A stretch of 64,000 nt of DNA, taken from the NCBI GenBank assembly GCA_013397695.1, contig VYZI01000075.1, positions 562,342 to 626,341 of the forward strand. Direction: 5' to 3'. Both the position numbers and the translations under genes were made by a program. Below are positions 37,801 through 50,800 of the stretch, piece by piece; within the stretch, counting starts at the first letter, position 1, and every line of letters begins with the position of its first letter. The notes below the pieces were generated by a model, which had not been told where the DNA came from, searched no databases, and was given only the letters and a program-made list of their open reading frames with translations. The DNA comes from Centropus unirufus. Taxonomy: Eukaryota > Chordata > Aves > Cuculiformes > Centropidae.

Positions 37801-40800
37801 TCATAAATTTATGTCAGATGCAACAACAACAAAAAGGTGTTCAAGGGGTGTAAAAGATGCTTCTCTGTTTAAAATCTACTAAATCTGCTAGGCGCAAGGT
37901 AAAACCAAAGATCTTTTCTACTGAAGGGTTGTGCAAGGAAAAAGCTATTAGATCTAGTACCTTTACTCCAGATTACCTCACCAATCGTATAACTTCTGCC
38001 ACTTAAAACCTGCCACAATTTCTCCCGCTGCCATTTATTTCTCACTGGAGAGGGGCTCCACACCTGAACATCCTGTGAAACTGTAAGCTTAATTTTAATA
38101 ACTGCAATGAGGTTATCTTCTTATATGCACTAGAACCAAATTCCTCCCTCTGACACCTGCAATGAACTTCAAACATTACTTGCACATACATGTGTGAGGG
38201 TAAAATGTGTTTTGGGACATTTGCTATTACACCAGACAGCTGGGACTGCTCTAGGTCCAAATTTAATGTCTAATACGTGAATACCTCTAAGACTAAGTAA
38301 TTGGTGGTTGATCATATTTCATTTATCTCTTAAAAAACAAACAAACAAAAAACAGTCATCACCCTTGTTTTATAGGGAATACTGTTAAAAATGGCCATAA
38401 CCTGGGCCTCAGTTAAAAAAAACAATTACCAAGTCCATGGGCCATAAGGTAGTAATTCAAGCATAGAGTCTACACTTCCTGGGCACTTAACTGCAGAATT
38501 CTGCAAGTGAATACAGCCAATGCAGGTGCAGAACACGCACGTGAAAAGTGCTGCTAATATTTTGCATGTAGAAGGCACTGAGATACGAAAGATAAGGGCT
38601 TTACCAACTCTCTCTCTCGCACAATCCTGTTTCTGTTCAATGGAATATTTTTGTACTTGCAAAATTCAGGTGCCTATCAAAAACAAGCTTTGAGAGTTGC
38701 TCACAATCATTACACAAAAACATGTTAAATTGCTAATCTTAAGATTTGAAACACTGAATGTGAAAAATTCTAAAAAACCAGCACGAATGTATGTTTAGCA
38801 TTGATAATAAATAAAAGTAGCAGTGGAAAATTAACTATAGCAACAGGAAATGGCTCATAAGAGACAAAAACACTTCAGGGCAATGGATGCCTTACAGGTG
38901 CAGACAATTTATAGAGGACATTACATAAAAGACAAAGCACAGGAAACAATTATTCACAAAGCAGTAGAAGGGTACAATATGGTCAACCATAATTTTGATC
39001 AGTTGCAGGAATCCATTCGTGTGAAATAGGGCCAGTTTTGCTGGGGAGCAAGAACTATGACTAAAAAATTCTTGTAGCTTGGCACACGCCATACAAACAG
39101 TTTCTTCACTTGCACTATCATAATCACAGTAATTTACTGAATCAACTAAAGATTCCCAAAAACAGACTCCAAAGTACTTATGTAAAATCTCTGCAACAAG
39201 TAGTCTGATTATCCATTAAGTGGGGTGATACCAGCCAAAAGCAAGAGAAAACAAAATTAAACATCTATCAGAATGTGCAATTCATCCAGATTTTATCCAC
39301 AGGCACCCATAAATATATGAGTCATTATAATAATGTACAAGGTAATTATATTTCATCGCTCATTACTTTGACCCAAGGAGCACTTCTCATCTTCAGATGG
39401 AAGATGCAATCCAGAATTTTTTATGACTAAGGAACCTTGGGAGAAGCACAGCTTACATAAAGCAGCACCCTTAGACCAACAGCTATGTAGACAGGGAAAA
39501 AACTCAATATTGTAAGTCTATTGTAAACGTTGCCTTTTACCTGCCAGTGGGTAGCACCACCACCAATAAGCAGCCTACCACTTAGACTAGAACCCTCAAG
39601 CTCCGTCTAGAGGACCACACCTCACTCTTCACTCCCACCACACTTTTCACACTCAAACCCAGAACAAGCAGACGGAATTCAAATATAACACTTGAGGAAG
39701 GATGCAGTTAGGACAGTTGTTAGTGACAGATCTACCATAACTCACAGACACATGGAAAATGCACGTATTTAGAGGTGTGTAGCTTCTTTGTTGCTACCTA
39801 TTGACAAACCTCAATAACAAAATGAAGAGGTTATTTTGCTGCCTTGTTATTTGTTAAAGAGATAATAGAATCACCCTCAAGGCAGCCCCAGGGCAAAGAG
39901 ATGGGCAAAGCAGAGATCCTTTTGACATTTTTTTCCGTAGGATTAAATTTTACATCTCATTCAATTTTAGCTTACTGACCACAAGACTAAACCTAGACCT
40001 TAGAAGGTCACTTCTCTAACCTCACATCTACACAATTCAAGTAATGAACACATACCGGAGCCTGGGAGTTTAGAAAGAGCAAATTACTTACTACACCACA
40101 TCAGCCCACTCCAGTCAGAGGTGCTTCTCAGGCACCTAATAAAAACCCTCACTAGACAACTACAGAATAACCTATAAAATCTATTTTTAGGGTCCATAAG
40201 AGTTTATATCCTTCCAAGAGCCTATAGAGATATCTTTTTGCTTTCTCTATGTGAACTAGGAAATTCTCAATATTAGCATCCCAACATCCATTCAACCCTG
40301 CTATGATGCAATTCCTTCCCAAAAGCATTTGTTATTGTTGGTTTTGTTTTAAGCAAAGAAAAGCTCTCTAGGAATCCCAGCCTCTAATCTGAATCGTTAC
40401 TGCTTGAACATCTGTTAAAAAAATTCTGACTGTTTACAGCAAGTAGAAGAGATCCTGGTTTACATAGGAAAGTACATACTCCGAGATACCTGGCAAATCA
40501 AGAAAGCACTTTAGGGAATATAATCTAAGATGCAATCATTAAACTGCTTTTTAGACACAGAGAATGGAGTCAGAGAAGAGAAAAACCACGAAAAGAAACA
40601 TTGGTTTCAATAGTTGCTTCCAACATTACTGCATTTAGTAGGTTGATTTGCAAATCCACACATACCCCTGGGAGTGGGATCTCAGATCATTTAGCATGAT
40701 GGCAGATTTCCAGTTCTTGGCAGGAGGGTTGTTTTTCTCCATGAATCAGCAAGTGTCCATCACACTACAGTCTGTGAAGTGAAAAACCCACCTCATCAGC

Positions 40801-42434
40801 ATGAACTATATGTATATGATGTGTGTATACATCTCAGAGGACTTTCTGGGCTCTATATATAGCCCTCATGTGAGGATTGCCATTTGCACAAACAAGAACA
40901 TAGACACTTCTTACAGCCAACCACACAAAATAACCTCCCTCACCTTCTGCAGTCATAGAATCTTTTATAGCGTAGCACCTTATTTGCATTGTAAGACTGT
41001 AAATGTTACAGTAAAGAAGAAAGACATCAACCCATGCTATTTACTGCTTTCTCCTCACCAATGGGCAACTTGGGTACAGACCCCAATGCAGACCAACTGA
41101 CTGCCTGCTGCTGAAAACCCAGCTACATTTGCATTTTTTGGATAATACTTACCAGCAAATGCATTCTAAACACCCATCAGCAGGGAAAACAAGAAGGAAG
41201 TCAGTTACATTGGAAACATCTTCCTGAAATGTGCTACAGAATTTTAACAGCTCTCTGTAATACAGATAATGCTTCTGAACATGATAGCAAATGAGATGAA
41301 TGCTGCCCTAGTAAAACGAACTTACTCTCAGAAATACTCTGACAAGCAAATCAAGCACTTTGGAAACACATTACAGAAAGCACAGACTAGTAATTCTTCA
41401 TTTTATTCTAGCTGTGTTTGTCTCCCTGATACACAAGAGATTGCAGTATTCTTATTGTACAGCATCACAGTGCTAATATTAAATAACAACAGATTTTCTG
41501 GCTCAAAAATGCCATTTTTTTAAAGACAGAGGAGCAACTACTAGGATCAGAAATTCACTGCTAAAATTCACCGATCAGCCTTTTTTTTTTCCCAATTATC
41601 CACAACATAAACTGCTAGCAAAATTATTACCTGATCCACTGGATGAGGTACTTCAGCAGAATGCCTGGATCTTTATTGTCTCCTCTGTTTGAATTCACTG
41701 TCTGGGGCATTGCAAAATTTACCAAAACCATATCTCTTTTCCGGAACCTAATCATAAAACGTGCACCTCATGGATATAGATTCATGACTTGATGGCGTAC
41801 ATAAACTCTCCCAGTAAACTGCTTTTGTTTCTTGCAGCATTAATCTGCACATGAATTGAAGATCATTGAAAACAGAACAGTCAAGTTATCAAACTGCAGC
41901 AATGCTGTTGAAAGGGAAGCATCGTTTTTAAATGCAAAACGTATTTTTTTATTATTATTATTAGTTGCATAAGGGTGATCTATGTTTACACAGCTCAGAG
42001 CTGGATTTAAACCCAATTTTAATGGCCAACTGTTTCCACTTGCATGTAAACAAACACACTGCATTTCTTCATTAGTTGGAATTTGCTGCAGTCTGTCAGC
42101 CATCTGTACTGTCTTGCATTCTGTTCTTTATTCAGAGCACCACTATCAAATGTTGGTGATATAGTATTGCTCTCTTTGGAGACATCATGACTACACTATA
42201 AATAGTTTAGAGACATAAAACACTATTGCTAACAGTTGTCTTAATATCTGCTTTCTCAGAATGCATTAGGTTGTCCTGTTTCTCATCCAATTTCAGTCCT
42301 CCATAGTTTTTTGTGGATACGAGATTTTATTTTGGCGCTCTCAGAGGTGCAGAGCAAAAACTGCAGCCCAAGCACAACTTTATTCAACTTCTGCACCCTC
42401 CAAATCCTGGATGCGGTGGCCAAAACCCAGAGCA

Positions 42435-42812
42435 TAACCCTGCAAATATCTGCACTGCAGTCACAGGGGTGACTGCATAGTGCAGAACAGCCAGGCTGCT
42501 GTTAAACCAACGCATTTCAGTGCAGGGAGCAGGCCTCCACAGAGAGGTGCAGACTGATCCACGCCTCCCTGCCTACACATTGAGGTCCCACCCCAGTCAA
42601 AGCCAGCCTCCAAACTTGTGCTGCCTTAGTTCAGCTCTATAGTGGAGCTCAGGAATCCTTGGAGCTTGCAGAGTCCTGCCTCGCCACCAGCTAGCTCAAA
42701 TATCAGCACATTCCTTGCTCTGGTAGTATGGACCTCAGCACAAAATCATTTATGCTGCTTCTCCCCATCCTTTTCCTAGGATTACAGTGCATGTAGACAT
42801 GCCCCAGCCTTA
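42435..42812. mobile_element. Degenerate terminal-inverted-repeat DNA element (MITE-like)
   Basis: A GC-rich 378-bp block stands out from AT-rich flanks. Its left end (TAACCCTGCAAATATCTGCA then CTGCAGTC) and the reverse complement of its right end (TAAGGCTGGGGCATGTCTAC then ATGCACTGTAATCC) are imperfect inverted copies of each other. Both resemble the GGGTATGTCTACACTGCAATC terminal word of a non-autonomous DNA element that I recall as common in turtle and crocodile genomes. The interior (GGAGCTCAGGAATCCTTGGA, CTCTATAGTGGAGC) is GC-rich and partly self-complementary. No transposase is encoded. The superfamily cannot be set from this. An LTR is a less likely alternative. Confidence 0.5.
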
Positions 42813-45800
42813 CACTCCCCTGAGCTTCGCATGTCAGAGGCCTTCCTGATGGCTGCATCCACCTCTGTTCTCAGGTGCCCACCAGAAGCCAGTGCTTGCA
42901 CTACATGGGTCCCTCCAGCCTGCAGTCAGACCTAGGGCTTTTGAGCTATATCAAACTACTCCAGCTCTCTTAAAAAATTCAAAAGGGATAGCAGCACAGC
43001 TGAGGATGTCACCCAGACAGCTTAACTACTGATTTGAGCAGTTTGCACTAGTTTCAAACTTCAGAGGACAGGTGATACTAGCTTTAGAAGAACACAGCTC
43101 AAAAATCCAAGTCCCTAATAAGGGCTTTTGTAGCTTGCTGAATCTTCACCTCTTTCAGGAAGTAAGGAGAACTGGAAGTGAGACAGGAAAGCTCACACAC
43201 ACCTTAAACTCCCCTTTTTTTTTTTTCTTATAGGCACAGCAGAGATGAGCATGTTACTTGTATAACCAATCCCACTTGACAAGTGATGCTACACAAACCA
43301 CAAACTGTTACTCAGTACCCCTTGGTTTTCCAAACCAAAAGCTGCCTATTCAAATGTGCCTTTTTAGTTCACCCAGTAGATGACATTTTAATTTTTCAGG
43401 AAGGACTTAATGCTGTGCTTCACGCCGACATCCAAATTTACATCATACTTCTGATTTCAGAACTGCAGTGCTATAAAGCCGTCTTCCTCTAACCAAACAA
43501 ATTTGCTGCCCTCCAGGAGCAGACTCATAGCATATTTGTGGGACACAACAGAGCAAAACTGCTCATTCACGCTGAGCAGGGGTATCAGAATTCGAACACT
43601 CATCTGAAAATCACTTACTTAGAAGCAAAGGTGCCATATTCTCAGAGCTCCACTTCTGTTTCCTTTCTCAGTTTCTGGTTGAAGACAGTGTGGCAAAATA
43701 CCATTTAATTTACCCTGCCAGCCATATACAAAGATGAGCCCAACTCAATTACAACCCGACCCCAAGAGTGAAAGTTCGCCATCCAGTATTCCCTGATAAA
43801 ATACAGATACCTAGCATGCAACTCAGCAGAAAAGTTCTGCAGGTTTCTAAAGACATCCCTCTGGAGAAATTTGGGGTACTTTTTATAGGCATGGCATCTA
43901 ATAAAGCTGTCACTGGAAAATTTTCTTCTTTTCCCCCACTTGCTGCTCCTTTTCTGGAACAGCAGCAACAAAAATGCCTACACCCTTGAGCCCAGGGCAG
44001 AATTTTGTGTGCATTAAGCAAGTCAAGCTGCAGGCCTGAAACAGTTTCTACTGTTAGAACAGGAGGAAAATCAACTCAGACGTGCAAGCATTTAGGGGTA
44101 CAGGATGAAAACTGCTGTTTCAACGAGGTTTTTTTTCCCATTCTATATCTACACTTATCAGGCAGCAGGTTCCAAGAGGGATGGGGGGAGGTAGGAGGCG
44201 GGATAAAAGAATATGGGTCTGTTCAGTTCAGTGACTGAAAAAATGCAATTCCATTGTCAAAATTTTCCAACTCCACTTCGTCACATCATGTCGCAAAACC
44301 AGCCTGATCTAAAAATTTCAGGCATGTTTAACTCAAGAGCCCTTGACAACATCTAATGCACAGGCAATTTACCATAAATTGAGGTGCTTATTTTTGGACT
44401 TCACCTTGGCACAGGAAGGGAAGTCTGTTTTGTCCGCACAGAAAAGTTTGTCTTCTGCCAAACATATCAATACTGTGTATTTCAAAGGTACCTTACATAT
44501 ACCTCAGAGATATCCACAACACTCTGCACATTTCATTCAGCATTACAGAGATGTGCACACTTTGAACTCAATGTGAAATCAGGTCGTGTCGGCAACCACC
44601 AAGAATTCCCATGTCTACATGAACAATTATTAAGTTTAAAGCTTGAAAAAAAGTAGTGTGATTTCTAATGTATTTTTTACATGTTAAAAATATACTTTTT
44701 TTTTAAATGTCTCTTCTTTGACCATCCCACAGTTCTTGCACACAGCACTGATACTACTAACTGCATTAATCCACTGGAGCTCCAACAGCTAGAGAGAATT
44801 TTTGAAAGTCTGCAACCCTGCAAGAGACATTGTTTGTAGTGCTAGATGTTATTTATGAAAAGACAGCAGTTCTGCAATTTCTCACTTGCCCCAAACTTGT
44901 GTGTCACTGTAATACAGAAATTCAAATTAACAGCTATCAGGAAGAATTATAAGTCCAACAGCAAGCTCCACTCATAATAAGTCCTTTTATACTGTCTTGC
45001 CTTTTAACCAACTCAAACTTTTTTAAACACTTCCACTGTGGTACCCTTTCACTGCCTTCAACTAACCTGATCTGGCACCTTTTCAGCTACAGGCACAGAT
45101 GTGTCACTTCAGTGCTTACAACTTTTTAGATTCCTAGCTGGCCTTGTGGCACACAACACCAGCAGTCACCATCTGTGCTACCCGCACTGAAAGGATCAAC
45201 AACCAGTACTGTCCACACCTGGAAGTAGTGCTGATCCTGCTATGTCACTCTCAAAGTCTTAAATGAAGCAGCCTCTTTAACCAAAACCACAGGATGGTAA
45301 CTTCACCAGCACTGAATGACCCACCTCAATACTTTGCCACTTGCTCTACACACACAGTAGTTAGTCCCTTCTTCTACCCCCCCATGTTTCAACCAAAACA
45401 GTGACTTTTTTTTATAGCCTTCTACATACACTTTAATATCAAAATCCTCCTCCTAAAGTTTTGCCACTGTTACAATACCTACAAAGAGGGGAAAAAATGG
45501 CAACAATGTATGCTCCATCTCAACTGCAAACCATGCTAAATGACAATGGTATTGTTTCCTTCCTGTGTCCTGCTTGCAATAATTTCTATATACTCAGCCT
45601 ATAAAGAACCTAAGAAATAGTATTGTTGGTTGCACCCATGCACTACCATGCCTAAAATGATCCTACTTGTAGACCGCCTAAGCCACTGGGAGAACACAAA
45701 TAAAAGACAACTTATTTTGAACTGTTACACACTGAAAATGCCAGAAAATTAGATTCTTCTCTTCAACACCACTGATCTGTATTATTTATAAGACTTAGAC

Positions 45801-47544
45801 TCCTTGGTCTTTATTTTTTAACTGTCCACAACACTAGTCCTATTCCAGCCAGACTTTCACACCAGCATTTGCAGAAGGTACCCAAATGCTCCCACGGAAG
45901 TGCTTTCCCTGACATAAACACCTATCAAGTGCCCTTCCGTTCCTTATCCTCTTCTGCAGGTGGAAACTACAAGGGAAGTAAGCATCAGCTATACACTATG
46001 CATTAATCTTTGAAAAGCCAAGGCAGCTTGTAGCAAAAGGTTCGTTCTTTATATGATTTGCAAACGCACAAATCTTCAAAATCTTTTGCAATCTTCAAAC
46101 CTCAGTGATTTCACCAAGCCGAAACCAGACCCACTAATCAACACAGTTTAGAGCAGCACTGTTGCTGCTCTTACAAAGAATGGAAAAGGTCCCTTGTAGC
46201 TGTCTTGCAGATTTCAAAGAAAAGCAAAATCTTTGGCTGTATGCTGTTTCTCTGCAAAATTGACTGTAAGGCCTTTAATTCAAACCCAAAGTGGAAAGTC
46301 TGAGCATAAGTAGAAAAGAAAATAAAAAAAAAACAAAAGCTTTGCATTTAAAGGTTCACATATCCCACTCTGACAAAGAACGAAAAATAAAGGGAACTTC
46401 TTCAGACAAGCAAAGATCCTTAAAAACTACTGCATGCAGCATACATGATTCCAGATGACTAATACTGTAAACTCAGCAGTAACACTCAAAAATTATTTTC
46501 ATAAATAAGGACAATCTTTTTCAAGAACATTTTAATGATGACAAAGTCATATCCGTGTCACCTCTAAACCACTCTATCTCCTTTCACTTTTCTGTTTACC
46601 CTTGCAGAAGAACACAATGTTGCAGACATTGGGTATTTTAATTTTCTAAAGAGCAGAGGCTCTGTTTTTAGGGAGCTAATTTCAATAGCATATCTGTCAC
46701 ACAGACTGTGCATCTATTGTTACTCAAAAGAACACAGAGGACAGTGAGAAGGGCATAGAATTAAAGTTATTATAAATTTAGAGCAAAACTGTCAGCTTAA
46801 ACCAATATGACAATTTTACATGGTCAACGAGCAATTTATGCTAGTAAATGGCACATAACTTGAGAAAGAGCAGGACAAATCCTGAAAATCAAATTATCAT
46901 TTTAAGCATCCAGATCGAGGACTCTGTTTTGAATGTATGGATAGATAAACTGCAGAGCAGCTTCCCAAAACATTTTCCACTTTGTGAACTTCAGAGCAGA
47001 AAGAAAACAAAAAGAATGAGGACAGGACAGCTAATTGTAGTGCTTTGGGGATAAAACAATATAACAAAGAAGCACTGAACCATGAAGCGGTTTTTTCCAA
47101 GTTGCTATTTCAGTTACAGCGTTCCTCTCCACAAGCCAATACTGGAAAGGAAATGCCAGTTTCTACCCTATCAGAGTAATACAAGCACCTTCTTTTATCC
47201 AGAGGGGCACACTGAGAGCTCTGAACTGTTACATAATGCTTTTATACATTTTGCTGCACCCAAAACGTATATTACCGCAGACAGGAATGAAACAGAATCA
47301 TTTCTTTAATAATCTTCTCTCTCATTGATTGCCTTCTGAGTAAGAAGCATCACTTCTGCTAACTGAACTTGATTTGAGCCTTGCCTCATGCATTTTCACA
47401 AGTAACCTGAAAACTCATCCCTCTTACAGCTTGTTATATTACAGCATTGGACTGATGCTGCCTAATTCTGAATTTTGATCATGTGTGGAAACAGTTTTGA
47501 CGACAGAAACAAGACCTTAGGACTGCAGGATATTTCAGATTTGA
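42813..47544. other. Intronic sequence, no gene seen
   Basis: The first 150 bp stay GC-richer, after which the usual AT-rich composition returns. Homopolymer T12 at 43215-43226. Overlapping open frames on both strands at 43705-44238 are 73-90 codons long and have no recognisable product. Confidence 0.5.
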
Positions 47545-47893
47545 TAGGACCTCAGAAGGTTTCTAGTCAACCTCCTACTCACAGCCAAGTCAGCTACGAG
47601 ATCTGACCACATTGTTTGGGCTTTATCCAGATGACGCTTTTCCATTCTGTAGTAATGGAAATTGTACAACCTGCCTGGGAAGCCCATTCCACTGCTTGAT
47701 TGTCCTTGTGGTGAAAAAAGTTTCCCTTACACTAAGTCTGAATCTCACATTTTAATTTGCGTCCTCTGTTTCTCATCCTCCTGCCCAATTCCATCTTCTT
47801 GTATAATCTCTTTGCAGGTACTGTAGTTAGGAAAGCTACTACTATGTGCCCTTGACACCTTCTCTTCTCCATGCTGAATAAGCCTAGTGAGAT
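47545..47893 (-). mobile_element. CR1 LINE 3' fragment
   Basis: The plus strand reads like the antisense of a CR1 3' end. In order: GACCTCAGAAGGTTTCTAGT, GGCTTTATCCAGATGACG, ACAACCTGCCTGGGAAGCCC, ATTCCACTGCTTGATTGTCC, GTGGTGAAAAAAGTTTCCC and CTTCTCTTCTCCATGCTGAA. The sense strand is therefore minus. The copy is truncated at its 5' end, near 47893, as most CR1 insertions are. It lacks the last tens of bases with the terminal short repeats, or these have decayed beyond recognition. It is moderately diverged, younger than the 25-kb fragment, and non-coding. Confidence 0.88.
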
Positions 47894-50800
47894 CTTAACT
47901 GCGATGTTTTCATCTGCACATTTCAGTTAATGGTAAACATGGTAGAGACAGTTACCTCCTCAAAAAAAAACCTCAAAATTTTCAGGTCTTAAAACAAATC
48001 ACCTTCAAAGAAATAGTAATCATCTCAAATGAGTGAACTTCTGAACTCTGATTTTTGTAAAGTTTCCTTTTCAGCAAGTATTTACTCAGAATAACTCATC
48101 TTATGTTTCCAACATCATCAATAATAGTCAAGGGCAGAACAAGTCTCCTACAATTTAAGGACAAATAGGTTGGGTTTGGTCACTCTTTCAAAATGAAGTC
48201 CCTTCAGAAGCAAGAGTTTTGCTACTTCTGCGTGGCAAATTAATAAATTTGGGCAACCAAAAATAAAGCTGGAACAAAAATGCTATGTTGCCTTCATACA
48301 CAGCAGCTATAGCAACATTAACACATATTAGGCTGGGTTCATAATATTGCTGTTAAAGTTCACTCTTCTCTAAGAAGCAATGAGCTATTTCTCTGCAAAC
48401 CTCACAAGAATAAATTACACTTTCAAAGCACTGAAGGCACATTAACATGACATAGGTCACGGGAAATTCAGACTTCAAAAACTTACTGAATCCAACCAAT
48501 CAGAGACCAAACCAGTATTAGAATAAAGAGGGTAACATTAGCTAAAATAAAGCTCTCTGAAGCAACAAGTAATTTTTGATAACGCACACTCCAGTGGCTT
48601 AGATATCAGTGAAAGAGTCACTTAGACACAGTTTCACTTTTGGTCATTTACTGGAACATATAACCCTCTGGCCCATTTCCAGAAGATTTCTCAAATCCAA
48701 TAAAAAAAAAAAAATCAGCGTCAGCCTGAGTAGCTAACCCACACCACATGAACTGCAAGCTGCACCAAGACACACATAGCAATACAGCAACACATTTTAA
48801 AACTGTCTTCATTTTTTTTGTGCTCTTTGGTTACATAAAAATGACCTGACAAACGTTTACTTCTTACCATTTCATCAACCCCGTTATTAGCCAATTCATT
48901 CACTTGTCCCTCAGAGACAAAGCCAGTATGTTTATTCTTGCTCATAAGTAAATGTTTAATTCCTTAAAAACATTTGCATTGAGCTAAAATCTGTTATGCT
49001 TAATCACTTTCAGCTTTACCTTACTTCTCAAATCAATAGGCCTAATCAAGCATACTCTGCAGAACTGAATGTAAAACTAGATGCTTGACAAAGAGAATAT
49101 TGTTATTAAAGAACATTTTAGAAACTCGGTTAAAGCTACAACAGTAGCAAAGCTAGCTTCAAAATGAGATTTTTTTTGTAGTAGACTGCATAGGAGTGCA
49201 ATCTTGCTATTTCACTTCAGTAACAAAACCTGAGGTTTCAAGATTTTTAAAATCAAGATTTCAAGTTATATTTAAAACAAAATATTATCACAAGACCTTC
49301 AAGAAAACCTTGCCTTAACACATGTACTCAGCCTCTCATAGATGATCACTATCATCAGATATATATACCTGCTATATTATTGATGACACCCACCAGAAAT
49401 GGAGCGCATATGGCTTTACAACCTAACTTCACTGGATACTGTGGAGTTACACTAAGACAAGTGCACCTCTCTACATCAGGGCTGGGCTTCACTGAGAAAC
49501 TCCTGCTGCAATTTCAGGTCTTCAGTCAAGGCTGCTATAGACCTGCAAACAGATAGCAAAGGATGCTGTAGAGGAGATTTACTATAAAGAGTTACACTAC
49601 ACACAGGAATGTTTGCTGCTTTTTCCTTACCCCTTTTATTCTATTCTGTCCATCAGAAACCTAAAAGTTGCTACTTGCTTCTACTTAACCATTGTGTGTT
49701 TTACCCTTCTTTCTCTCATCAGTTTTTCTCTTAAGATATGCCTTGAATTATGCCACTGTTCCAAGAGAGCTCACCAGCAAAGATTGTTTGAAAACCCTGC
49801 CTACTGGGATGTGACTCAGGGCAGAAAGCAGGTGCACAAATGCTTTCCAATTTTAATGTGACAATGAGACCAGAGCAGCAGTTAGAACAACAGATTCCTT
49901 GCAGTTTCTAAAAGGGAAGATATGGTTTGGCTTACAGCAGACTCAGCTAATAGAACAGTCTTGTCTAGTCTTCTAAACCCTCTGGTGCGTTCCTTCTGCT
50001 CTCCCAGAATCATGCAGTTTTCCTTGCTAAGACTGGCAATGAGGTGCTCTTCAGTTCTTCACACATCTCCATCCAATAATGCCAGACTTGAAGTGCTTTA
50101 CAAAGTCAGAGAGACAGGAGAGAAACATTTGGATATTTTTCTACATGTAGCAGAGCTTATGCTTTGAGAAAGAAGTGCAGAATTCAACTCTTGACCACTG
50201 AGTCTTTTATTCATTCTGGCAACTCTGGTAGCAGAATGTGCCGGGGGCGAGCAGTGGGGGAATGTGTTGCTACTTTGCCAGAGGAAGGAGAAGATCATTC
50301 AAAGATCAGGCAGGCCATCTCTAAAACTCAGCTGAAAAGTTTGACACTGATCCAGGGAAATAAAGCGCTACTGTATCTCACCTTGAGGTATTGCCCTTAA
50401 CTGAGAAAAGTATGAATAAGAAGCCATGCCATAAAGTTTCTGCAGTAGAGAAGTTTCTTCTCTCCAAAAGTTCAGGGATGTATGGTACATAGAAAAAAAA
50501 ACTGTCCAGGCCTGAACACTGTCCCCCAAAAGTTCCAAACAGAATGTAGACCTTAAAGAGTTTTCAGACACCAAGGACACCTGTTTACCATCACTTGAAC
50601 ACTCCTCTTCCCCAAAAGTTTGAAGAAAGTCTTTTTCCAAAAAAATAATGCACTGAAGTATCTAAAAGTTTATGACCAAACAGACTTTTTTTTTTTTAAA
50701 CAAGGTAACAAAGCTGTCTCTGCAGACCATCTCTCACAGGTGCAGTGTGACAGGTTTGTTTAGGTGTGCAGTGCTGGCTTCCCAGCAGCTGCGCCAGATG

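Larger units (their letters stand above)
25951..42434. other. Intronic sequence, no gene seen
   Basis: About 16 kb of AT-rich sequence without a recognisable exon on either strand. It holds an RFX-type X-box palindrome at 30802-30815, T17 at 34807-34823, a CAAA repeat at 38332-38353, T10 at 41581-41590 and a TTA repeat near 41948-41962. A slightly GC-richer, bidirectionally open patch lies at 32657-32920 without family resemblance. Open frames of up to 106 codons (34969-35289, +) look like chance. Confidence 0.5.

Noticed and set aside
42330..42970. Endogenous retroviral LTR
   Set aside because: An AATAAA lies on the minus strand near 42380, but no TG...CA ends with a target duplication were found. 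The inverted terminal words fit a DNA element better.
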